From contig NW_003217015.1 in assembly GCF_000006405.1 (NCBI RefSeq), forward strand, positions 245,548-309,547: DNA of 64,000 nucleotides. The letters run 5' to 3'. The first letter of the stretch is position 1. Each line of letters opens with the position of its first letter. Shown here piece by piece: positions 20,673 to 30,210 of the stretch. Position numbers and translations under genes: made by a program. The notes under the pieces are model-generated. The model made no database searches and was not told the DNA's origin. It was given only the letters and a program-made list of their open reading frames with translations. This DNA comes from Perkinsus marinus ATCC 50983. Lineage: Eukaryota; Perkinsozoa; Perkinsida; Perkinsidae.

Positions 20673-23600
20673 TCACTCGAAGGCATCAGACTCCGTGCGC
20701 TTGTCGAAGAGGCAACTGATTCCATCGTCATCCTCATACACGCCGCTGCCCGGGATGCTCTCAGCACGGCATTCCTTCTGGAGCTCTCGATCAATCTGCA
20801 TCCCTACCGTCTCGTCTTGCCTGTTAAAGAACCCTACCAGCGACACTCAACGCGGCCAACACCTTCCCTTCAGTGGCGGTCCAGGTTCATCATCAGTGCG
20901 CGCTATAGCCGGCTCTGCAGCTTCAGGGCCCTCTCGCTGCTCTTGACGATACAATTGCAATACATCTCCAACCCGCGTAGAGGACGGAGGCTCGCTCGTC
21001 AACACTCTCTGATGTGAACTACTACAGGAGGCCTCGAAGAATCTCTTACTTCGATCTGATGGGGGATACCCACAGGTCGAAGATGCTTATCAATAGTAAA
21101 GGGGAGTGAACAAGGCATCTGTAATACGGAGTTCATCCGCTTACGCTTACCGTCTCTACAACAACTCACGTCAACTGGACACGACTTCTCCTGAAGACGT
21201 TCGTTGAGATGCCCATTCATGCTACAGCCTCTGGTCGCCTCCTCATCCGACCGATCAATATCAAGCCCTGGGAAGAGTGAGGCCTACACCATCTTGGGCT
21301 ATTACTTCCATAATCTCGACTCTGGTCGCCCAACTCGCGCCGTAAGGTCCGGACCTCCAGCTCGAGAGCGGCGATCCGACTGTCTCTGGCCGACAGCAAC
21401 TGCAGTAACAACAACTACCACGGCCGCGATAAGGTCTCATGCCTCATCCACCATTCTCTTCGACACCCGGGCCTCCTCAATCTGTCGGCGCTCAGCAGCA
21501 GACCGCATCAAGCTTTGATTCACCGCCTCCTGGTCCCGCAGCCTACCCAGCAGGGATTCAATCCTCTCGTCTGACGGAGAAGTGCTAGCCTCAGGAGTGG
21601 CCAGGTACACACTCTGATCTTTGATGGTCCTCTCAGCCGCCCTCAACTCCTCTGTAGCTTTCAAGGCTTCATCCTCAAGGATCTGCACCCGAGCATTTCC
21701 AACGGGGGCCTGATGAGTACACTCAGTAGATAGAAGACCACCTCCACAGAGCCCCACTTCCTCGTCAACTGCTGCCGACTCCTTCCCATCAAGATACCTC
21801 CGCACGAGGTCAGGGACCTTGTCCTCACTGACCAGGCCCACAAGGTCCCTCAGCGTGGCCCTAAGCCCCTTGTTCTCCTCCAGTGCCGCTGCACATCGCT
21901 CTCCTGCGCGCCAGCCATACTAGTCGAGATCGACCAAGAGTGACTATACCCGCGTGTTTGAGTGCTCCGTTGAGCTCAGCCACGCGCATCGCTCCGCCGC
22001 CAGTTCGCGCTTCAATCAAGGCGTCTCGTAGTGCTTCCTTCTCCTGTAAGCAAGGCCTCGACATGCTACACCGTAGTAGCGGCTGCTGACCTCATCTGCG
22101 GTATCCTGAATCGACTTCAGTGATCCTCTTACAGCTTCGTATTTGGCAGTGATTTGAATCTGAGGTACTCCTTCCCATCGGACCCGACCCCGGGGCGGCG
22201 GCGGCTGCTCACGAGCCTCTTTTGCATCGTCCGATGTTGTCGATCTGCAGCCTCTAGCGCCTCAAGGATCACCCTGAGGGATCGACCTCCATCTGCGCGA
22301 CGATCACCATCCACCAGCCAGCTGGGCCTCAGCGCCTACCCTCCTCGCCAATGACCGGGCTCAGATCTGCCCTCAATCTCTCGAGAGCGTCAACGATGGG
22401 CGTACTCAGCTTGTCGTCCACAGCTCGTCGGAGCACCTTAGGTTGGAGCGTGCAAGATACGAATCAGGTCAGAAAGTGGCCACCTTGATATTCTGCTGCT
22501 GTGCTCGCAGCTCCGTGAGTAGTGCAGTCCACTTCCTCTTGCAAGTGGTTTCTGCTCTATCCGCTTCCCTCAGGGCCCCGACCCCCTTCAACAAGTCGGC
22601 TGCCAAAGCTCCTGGCAAGTCTACGCTGCCTAGGGGTTTTCCCAAGCATGTGCCTACCTCCAGTGTCAGCAACAGTAAGGTGACTTGAGCTCCCATCTAC
22701 GGACCCATAGAGCATTTTCGACAACGTTGTAATATCTGATAGAGTATCCCAGAAAGGCGCTGTCTATTGTTATCCATACCACTCCTCCCTGAAGTGTCGG
22801 AGGAGTCATCGGATACACTGGATGGTAGCAGTCGATTGAAACACTCCCTCTGAGCCGTGAGTTCCTTGATGATAGTCGTGAAGACCTGCTTTTGCGATAA
22901 CAGAGGGGCATTCCATGGCTGCTACCCCTACTTCTTCCTTCTCACGGACCGATTCCGACAGCTGCCTTGGCTTGCTCTTCTTAATGATCAGATTCACCAG
23001 GTTATTCTGGATCTACAACACCGGTTGAGACACCATTCACGGCACGTGCTCACCCTGGCCACATCCTCCAAGACCCTCCTCTCACGTTCTTCGATCGACA
23101 TCGTCGTTGTCGTCGTATCAAGCCTTAGTAGGGCCTCCATCGACTCAGTGAAAGCCCCATAGGCCCGTACCTATGCCCCAACCGACTGCTTGCCGTGAGT
23201 GAGCCGGCAGCGCCCAGTGTGAGGAAATACGCACATGGTCAACTTCATGTGTTGGCGACAATATGAAATTTTTGANNNNNNNNNNNNNNNNNNNNNNNNN
23301 NNNNNNNNNNNNNNNNNNNNNNNNNNNNNNNNNNNNNNNNNNNNNNNNNNNNNNNNNNNNNNNNNNNNNNNNNNNCCTGTTCATCTGGCATCGATCCGGA
23401 ACCTCCAGGGCTAGCAGACTCAGATGTCCCCATCCGTTGTGGGTTCTTCTGTCCATGACCGAGTCGAGGGAGGACCTCATCAGCTTTCTCTAGCTTGTGT
23501 GCAGACCGTCGCCATCGGGGACGATAGGCGGGTTCGACGCTTCTCGATCGCCGTGGCGACAGCGACCGCTCGGGCGAGGATGGCCGCCTCCGACGACGAG

Positions 23601-24134
23601 GCCCCATCGTGGTGGGGGATGCGCTGAGCTGTTCACCACGGTATGAGGATTCCACAGAGTCGCATTTGAACCTACTGCTCGTCTCCTTCGTGGAGGTGTC
23701 GGTCTATTCCGTGCAGCTTCCTGCAGAGTGCGTGGCGTTTCATCTGTCGCTTTTCTCGACGATGCCGGCGCCACTGTAAGATCGTTTCAACAGTCAATAC
23801 TGAGTAATGAGAGGTACGTCTGTGAGCGGAGCGAGGAGGGGAATGGACAATGATTGCGGCTGGATGAGGGCTGTCCAGGTCACTAGAAGATACCTAGGGA
23901 AGGGTCGACCCCCTCGTGAGACACCTCCGCCTCCACCTGTTGTGGTTGGGGCCTCTTTCGAGCATCATTGACGTCAAGCTGTTCGACGAGGTTCGATCCT
24001 CTGGCATCCACTTCGCTGGGCTTACCAGCAGCTATGTTGAGGCCCGAGACTAACAGGCGTTGACCTCTTAGATGATTGTTGACAGTAGTATTACCCTCTG
24101 CAACGTCTTGGGCATTGACTGTTTGCCTCGAAGA
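20673..24134 (-). CDS. Large coiled-coil protein, many small exons
   Basis: More than ten exons join in phase on the minus strand and end with TGA at 20673-20675. The exon from 24134 contains GQRLLVSGLNIAAGK; an SR-like stretch (SPERSLSPRRSRSVEP) follows near 23.5 kb. After an introner-bearing intron with the assembly gap, the exon from 23170 begins VRAYGAFTESMEALL. Downstream exons encode long heptad-rich segments such as VLRRAVDDKLSTPIVDALER, ILEALEAADRQHRTMQKRL and LLSARDSRIAALELEVRTLR. Introns are mostly 45-55 nt. No enzyme domain is seen. A structural or scaffold role is possible. The first exon is not identified and may lie above 24.4 kb. Confidence 0.65.
23218..23275 (-). repeat. Introner-like repeat copy 4 (cut by gap)
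   Basis: In host-gene orientation this reads ...AAATTTCATATTGTCGCC, then GTTGACCATGTGCG and TTTCCTCACAC. It matches the 3' halves of the copies at 35613 and 37112. It sits inside an intron of the coiled-coil gene, about 50 bases before the acceptor at 23171. The left half is lost in the gap. Confidence 0.8.
23276..23375. other. Assembly gap (100 N)
   Basis: 100 N starting inside an introner-like repeat copy, so the repeat may have caused the break in assembly. Confidence 0.98.
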
Positions 24135-24289
24135 CTGAGACGAGAAGCGTTCCGTTGATCCTTCTCATTACAGTATCAGTGATCGACCCATCGTTGGGCA
24201 GTACTGGGATCGTCTATTGTGTTTACAACTACTACTAGTAATGATTCGAATCAATTATCATTACAGTGAACTGCAGCGTGATTCGGAAA

Positions 24290-24407
24290 CAGAGTAGGAA
24301 AATATACCCATGGTCAACTACGTGCGTTGGTGACAATATGAAAATTCTAGGGAAATTTTGGTAAATTATTGTTGGTTTTAGCGAGGAAACTTACGAGCTC
24401 AGCTGAG
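24290..24407 (-). repeat. Introner-like repeat copy 3
   Basis: On the minus strand it starts CTCAGCTGAGCTC, continues with AAATTTCCCTAGAATTTTCATATTG in broken similarity to the other copies, then TCACCAACGCACGTAGTTGA and CCATG, and ends in a TTTCC-rich tract. It lies upstream of the exon at 24134 of the coiled-coil gene, in the same orientation as that gene. Confidence 0.8.
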
Positions 24408-24411
24408 AGAA

Positions 24412-24556
24412 CCCCTAACTAGTCGTGCTTTCCATACACGCTATGTTGATCGGTCTCCAATCTGTATCGTCTTGGCTACGTTGGGAGAAGAGAAGCTAGA
24501 GTCGGGGACCGATCAGCATAACGTGTGAGGAAGGCACGAGTAGTTTAGGCCGACAT
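24412..24556. repeat. Foldback (MITE-like) repeat
   Basis: Imperfect inverted arms of about 45 bp (left TAGTCGTGCTTTCC...TGATCGGTCTCC, right complement GGGGACCGATCA...GGAAGGCACGAGTA) flank a loop of about 50 bases. It directly abuts the introner-like copy at 24290-24407. Confidence 0.75.
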
Positions 24557-25436
24557 TGGCGCCGCCGCAGCTGATGGGTGGGCGCGAGTGAGAACTACAT
24601 ATATTCCAACACTGTTTGAAACCTCATAGCTCTTTTCACACGTAAAACTCGGTGATGAGATCTCGAACGATTATGACCAACATCCTTGCAAATTTGCCTC
24701 AGAGGATATCTATTAATTTCGTGGCGCGTGACGCACAATTTGGATAGAACATTGTAGAATGACATACCATAGGAGGCAGAGTGGCTGGTATAAGGCCCGT
24801 AGCCTCGTATCGATAGCTCTCTTTCTCGAATGCTGAGAACACTATTATATCGCCATTGATGAGCCTGTGGGGCTGTCGAGGATGGACCCGAATGCCGTTT
24901 ACGAATGTACCTAGTGCCTAGTGAACTCGGCCCTCCTACCCCCTTCTCCTCATGAACGCACCGTTGACGCTATTTTGATCTGTTATGGTAGCGAACTTCC
25001 TAGTTGACGAGGATGTACAGCTGTGAAACTCCAAGACCTGGAAGTCACATCTCCCTATCGCTATCATACCTCCCTTACTGCTTGGTATCTAGAAATGCCT
25101 TTCGAATCTAGTACTATGTCGTTATCGGGATCCCTTCCTATGGTGACAGTGAGCTCCTCGAGTTCATAAAGGGTGTGACGACCTCTCAAGCGTCCATGTA
25201 CAGGCATCTCATGTACTCCAAAATTCACCATTTAACACTCCAACGCGCAACACTCCAAAAATGATCTCGAGTTGATATGGCGTTTGTCGAGTTGATACGT
25301 ACAGTAGCAGGCAATAAATGGAGTCGGGAGCGATGCCCCAGAGATGAAGGAATACCATCATACCGCTCCTTCGCGGAATCGTAAGTCGTCATGAACGACG
25401 ACAAGGGTATTGTTTACACTGAAGAATCGTGTTCGA
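24557..25436. other. Intergenic, no gene recognised
   Basis: No supported coding region. A motif TTTCGTGGCGCGTGACGCA at about 24718 recurs in similar form at about 33774 and 35089, so part of this stretch is a dispersed repeat. Confidence 0.4.
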
Positions 25437-26204
25437 TCACTCCTCAGCAGACCGCTTCGACTTTTTGCTCTTCTTATGCTTCTTCTTAGGAACCTCCTCC
25501 TCCTCAACCGCGGCTCTCTTACTCTTACGGATTTTGGTTTCCTCCCGATGATGCTTCCTGCGGACCACAGTGAGAGACCCTATGCTACTACCCGTACTAC
25601 TTAGACTTATGCTTATCCTTCTTCTTGTCGGCCTCTTCCTCCTCCTTAGCCGCAGCTCGTTCTTGCCGCATGATGCGTCTGAACATGCCATTTCCCATTA
25701 TACGATACACATCAACTCACCGGAGTTTTCCCTTTTGCATGTCGGCACGTTTTATTGCCGTCGTCCGTGCCTCTCCTTCATCTTCAGAAGAGTCGTCAGA
25801 AGAGTCCTCACTTCCACTGCTCGTCGTTGCTACTGACTGAAAAAGTACAACGTCAAGCCGGATGACCGTAACGGCGTACTACGGCGAGTTTCTTAGCGAT
25901 CGCGTTGTAGCTGTCTGCCCACCAGTTCTCCCATTCTGATGACTCTTTCTTCTCGAGCTCGCGTCCCAACTGAGACATCATCGCTTTGAAAAAATCATAG
26001 CTTCGTATTTCCCCCCACTACCCCTTCGTTTTCCTCCCGGCGTTTGACCTGGAGGCAGTCGGTCATGCCCTGACCTTCCGCGCCGAGGCCGTCGCCGGTC
26101 TTCCACCCGAATTTGCCTAGGATCTTGGCACCGAGGTTCGACTCGAATTTCTTCGAAGTGACTCCACTCGAAGTGACAAGACGTTCGTAGTACTTCCTCG
26201 ACAT
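25437..26204 (-). CDS. GPATCH4: GPATCH4-like G-patch protein
   Basis: Five exons join in frame on the minus strand: 26204-26022, 25969-25880, 25836-25721, 25678-25607 and 25557-25437, giving 193 residues. Introns are 52, 43, 42 and 49 nt. The G-patch spans about residues 24-60 (LGAKILGKFGWKTGDGLG, then GQGMTDCLQVK). It is followed by WENWWADSYNAIAKKL, matching the WW...FN.AA block that follows the G-patch in GPATCH4. The tail is acidic and then lysine-rich (KKKHKKSKKSKRS), like a nucleolar targeting region. Human GPATCH4 is a nucleolar protein linked to RNA helicase function in ribosome and snRNA biogenesis. The gene symbol is by analogy. Confidence 0.85.
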
Positions 26205-26584
26205 TAACTATTCAACCAGTAGCCAACTGTGATATGTTTCGTATGGTGGACTGGAAATTTCAACTCTTTCCCAGCGACACACACCGCTGAAGATACTCAT
26301 GTTTTATTGAAAAGATATCGATTATAATGGCGTGCGCGTTTTCTCGAAACTGAATTATGCAGTGTGCCGACTGTATAAGAAAATCTCGTGGAGTGTCTGA
26401 GATATTTAATAAGCTGGAGTGGGAGCCAAAGCTAAACAGCTGAGGTGGTAGTCCAAATTGCTCGTAACGCTTTCGGTTGCGTATCGTGCGACTTCGGTCC
26501 GGTTCATAAACACTTTGAGATCCGAGTGAACCCGGTAGATGTGAGTCGTTGTTTCAGTTATTTCGATTCTCTCATTATCATCCA
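26205..26584. promoter_or_regulatory. Divergent intergenic region
   Basis: This 380-bp spacer separates the minus-strand G-patch gene from the first peroxiredoxin gene on the plus strand, so it must hold both promoters. A pyrimidine-rich AG (GTTGTTTCAG, ending near 26556) lies about 28 bases before the peroxiredoxin ATG and is a likely spliced-leader acceptor. Confidence 0.5.
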
Positions 26585-27175
26585 ATGTTTGTCCAACAAA
26601 GCGCTCCCGACTTCGACTTGGTAGCCTGCATGCCCGATGATTCCTTTAAGCATGTGAAGCTTTCCGATTACAAGGGCAAGTATGTTGTCCTTTTCTTCTA
26701 CCCCGGCGATTTCACTTTTGTCTGCGCCTCTGAAGTCATTGGTTTCCACGAGAAGATGGCCGAGTTCGAAAAGCGCGGTGCCGTCGTCCTCGCGTGTTCC
26801 ACGGATTCAGCCGATGTCCACAAGGCCTGGAAGCACACCGAGAAGAAGAATGGCGGTATCGGAACTCAACTCTGCTACCCCATGCTCTCTGATCACACCC
26901 AGAAGATGTCTCGTGAATATGATGTCCTCCTCGAGACTGATGGTGTCGCCCTCCGCGGTGTTTTCATCATCGGTAAGGACGGTATTGTTCGCTCTGAGAT
27001 GAGGAATGATCTCCCTCTCGGTCGTAATGTTGATGAGGTCCTTCGTATTTTGGATACCGTCATTGAGACTGATGAGCACGGTGTCGTCTGCCCTATGAAC
27101 TGGAGGAAGGGGTTGGACACTATGATACCCACCACTGAGGGTGTCGCTGATTATCTTCTTAAGCATACCAACTAA
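26585..27175 (+). CDS. 2-Cys peroxiredoxin, intronless copy 1
   Basis: 196 residues, the normal length for a typical 2-Cys peroxiredoxin (AhpC/TSA family), which reduces peroxides using thioredoxin. Peroxidatic Cys47 lies in DFTFVCASE (usually FVCPTE) and resolving Cys169 in GVVCPMNW. The GGLG motif is GGIG and the C-terminal YF motif is absent, which in this family goes with resistance to over-oxidation. The ATG at 26585 is chosen over upstream non-ATG starts because it fits the family and follows a likely spliced-leader acceptor. There are no introns, unlike the neighbour at 27339. The copy at 29438 is almost identical. Confidence 0.95.
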   Translation: MFVQQSAPDFDLVACMPDDSFKHVKLSDYKGKYVVLFFYPGDFTFVCASEVIGFHEKMAEFEKRGAVVLACSTDSADVHKAWKHTEKKNGGIGTQLCYPMLSDHTQKMSREYDVLLETDGVALRGVFIIGKDGIVRSEMRNDLPLGRNVDEVLRILDTVIETDEHGVVCPMNWRKGLDTMIPTTEGVADYLLKHTN

Positions 27176-27338
27176 GTTATACACTTTGGAGTATCTCCTC
27201 TTCTAATGGTTCGACACATCGAGACATTCGCATATCGTGCGTTTCCCCTCTTCCGTTACGTTTCGTGTCTGTTCAATTGGTCGATTGTTGATGTGAGCCA
27301 TTTCACTCGGAAGCTTCTTCGGGATAAATTTAATTACT

Positions 27339-28063
27339 ATGCTTATTCAAAAGCAAGCTCCAAGCTTCGACATGCTGGCCTGCATGCCGGATGACTCCTT
27401 CAAGAATGTCAAGCTATCGGACTATAAGGTGGAGTTGATCCTGACAGTGGTGAGGTCCAAGCCTGTTTTCTTTCAGGGAAAATATGTAGTCTTGTACTTC
27501 TATCCGGCAGACTTTACGTTTGTCTGTGCTTCCGAGACCATAGGTTTCCACAACGCTATGTCGGAGTTCTCGAACCGCAACTGCATTGTAGTAAAGATTA
27601 TGCTTCTACCGTAGCGTCACTCTCTATAGGTTGTGGGCGCTTCATGCGATACTGCGCACGTGCACAAGGCGTGGAAGAACACGGAGAAGAAGCTTGGTGG
27701 ATTGGGCACTAAGATCAACCACCCGATCATCGCCGACAACAGTAAAGTGGGTGACTGACATAGTACGGTCGACGATATGGTCTTGAATGTTAGGAACTTG
27801 CTCGTGCTTATGACGTCCTTCTCGAGGATGACGGCGTAGCTGTCCGTGGTGTATTCATCATTGGTAAGGACGGTGTGGTTCGCTCTGAGATGAAGAACGA
27901 TCTCCCTCTTGGTCGCAATGTGGAGGAAGTAATTCGTGTGCTTGATAGTGTCATTGAGACCGATGAGCATGGCGTTGTCTGTCCTGCTAATTGGAAGAAA
28001 GGCAAAGACACGATGGTGCCGAGCACTGAGGGCGTCGCCGATTATCTCATGAAGCACACGTGA
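27339..28063 (+). CDS. 2-Cys peroxiredoxin with three introns
   Basis: Four exons (27339-27428, 27477-27590, 27630-27746, 27794-28063) join in phase 0 and give 196 residues. Introns are 48, 39 and 47 nt, all GT-AG. Peroxidatic Cys is in DFTFVCASE and resolving Cys in GVVCPANW, as in its neighbours. It has the canonical GGLG motif but also lacks the C-terminal YF. Protein sequence differs clearly from copies 1 and 3, so it is the older paralogue and probably keeps the ancestral gene structure. Confidence 0.93.
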
Positions 28064-29437
28064 TGTCGAACTCTCGTCATTGTTTATTCAAATGACGGCT
28101 TGGGGGATGATTTTAATGTTTGTGTGGATGATGTTGCGTGTGTGAAGTTATATAGCCTGATGGGGACAACACTCAGTTGATCTTCTCCACGGAAGTTCGA
28201 GGGTCAAAGGGGGCATGATTGTACAGTGCACATCGTCACAATCGGTCGGAGGCAGCCGTGCAGTCGTTGACAAAGCACGCGAGAGCTTAGCAGCTGTAGT
28301 GGGTCAGGTTGAACTACACCTCTCGGGTAACATGGGTAAACTCTTAATGAGTCCAGAGCGGGCTTGTAGTCGCGCTTAAGCCTACAGGGTGGTTTGAAAT
28401 GCGGGCTGTGGTCGTATTCAGCTCGGGCTTTGGCTCTTGACAAGTTACCTCTTTCCCAGCTCAACCTTCGTACCTCAGATTGATCACTTAGCCCGTCTAG
28501 ACCAGCAAACTCTCAGACCGGCACGCTAGGTGAGGCCGAGAGTTACCATGATAACTCGAAGATACGAATGGTTTGTTCAACCACAACAACAAAGTGACTA
28601 CGAGCGCACTCACCGCGGTGACTTCGAAGTGTTTAGACCTCGTACGTTTGGGCTAGCCCTCCGACTTTGATTGAGCCTGTCCGAGGTCTCGGCAGTGGCG
28701 CAGCGGAAGCTGCTGCGTAGACAAGCTACTGAAGATATTGAGAAACTCTTGAAAGTGTTCGCCGGTTTCATGTTTCCTAATGTTGAGTATTCGCGGCAGT
28801 GACTTGATTCTTGAGAGACATCATGCTCAATCTTCGGGATCCTTCGGAATACGCCCCCAAACACAGAAACGCTTCACTAGAGAGGAAGAAGGGCGACTAA
28901 ACGTATCGAGAAGCGAAAAGATTAACGCAAGTCGTGAGGTTTACCAAGAATACAAGAGGGAAGGTTGAAACCCAGGCAGGAGCAATCATAATGAGTGAAT
29001 CATTACCCGCCTGTATGCTGGCTGAATGTGCCGAATATATAAGGAGAGACTCCCAGGAAAAACCTGTCATTGATATTCCGTAGAGCTTCCTCCTAGCTCA
29101 TAATTGGCCGGGCTGCAGGTCATTGAGCTCGAAGGTTGCTTGTCTTTGTACAAACGAGCAATGGTGTATATTGTGCTGAGAGGGATCAGGTGGTGAGTTC
29201 TCAGTAATCATGATTCATCTATCACACTATGGCCTGAATGGTATCGAAGGACACGCACACAGAAACCACAATTCCCCAGGGAGACAGTTTGTGCAATTGT
29301 CCTCGAGGAGCTTGCTTAGCTAAAATACCATGTCATGGGCGTGCCATGCTTCATAGGACAATCAACAACGTCTGTGACTTGCATAGATTCGACCTGAGTC
29401 GTTTTTTCAGTTGTTTCGATTCTCTCATTATCATCCA
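28064..29437. other. Intergenic between peroxiredoxins 2 and 3
   Basis: About 1.4 kb without a supported gene. The homology between peroxiredoxin copies 1 and 3 begins only about 30 bases before the third ATG, with a shared TTTTTTCAG that is a likely trans-splice acceptor, so the duplicated unit is little larger than the mature mRNA. Confidence 0.5.
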
Positions 29438-30028
29438 ATGTTTGTCCAACAAAGCGCTCCCGACTTCGACTTGGTAGCCTGCATGCCCGATGATTCCTTT
29501 AAGCATGTGAAGCTTTCCGATTACAAGGGCAAGTATGTTGTCCTTTTCTTCTACCCCGGCGATTTCACTTTTGTCTGCGCCTCTGAAGTCATTGGTTTCC
29601 ACGAGAAGATGGCCGAGTTCGAAAAGCGCGGTGCCGTCGTCCTCGCGTGTTCCACGGATTCAGCCGATGTCCACAAGGCCTGGAAGCACACCGAGAAGAA
29701 GAATGGTGGTATCGGAACTCAACTCTGTTACCCCATGCTCTCCGATCACACCCAGAAGATGTCTCGTGAATATGATGTCCTCCTCGAGAACGATGGTGTT
29801 GCCCTCCGCGGTGTTTTCATCATCGGTAAGGACGGTATTGTTCGCTCTGAGATGAGGAATGATCTTCCTCTCGGTCGTAATGTTGATGAGGTCCTTCGTA
29901 TTTTGGATACCGTCATTGAGACTGATGAGCACGGTGTCGTCTGCCCTATGAACTGGAGGAAGGGTTTGGACACTATGATCCCCACCACTGAGGGTGTCGC
30001 TGATTATCTTCTTAAGCATACCAACTAA
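29438..30028 (+). CDS. 2-Cys peroxiredoxin, intronless copy 3
   Basis: 196 residues, differing from the copy at 26585 by one residue in my reading (Asn for Thr after VLLE) and by fewer than a dozen bases. Cys47 and Cys169 are conserved. The similarity covers about 30 bases upstream of the ATG and about 60 downstream of the stop, then is lost. This is a recent duplicate, by retroposition, local duplication or gene conversion. Confidence 0.95.
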   Translation: MFVQQSAPDFDLVACMPDDSFKHVKLSDYKGKYVVLFFYPGDFTFVCASEVIGFHEKMAEFEKRGAVVLACSTDSADVHKAWKHTEKKNGGIGTQLCYPMLSDHTQKMSREYDVLLENDGVALRGVFIIGKDGIVRSEMRNDLPLGRNVDEVLRILDTVIETDEHGVVCPMNWRKGLDTMIPTTEGVADYLLKHTN

Positions 30029-30210
30029 GTTATACACTTTTGGAGTATCTCCTCTTCCTCTGGTGCCTCGAGACATCGAGGCATTCGCATAACTGCGTTC
30101 ATCTCATCCTTCGATATTGACTGTTGCGTTGTTATTCATGCACTCCACTAGGGAAAACTCGACACCGTAAGACCAATAGATAACTATTTATTGTGCTAGT
30201 GAAGACGTGG

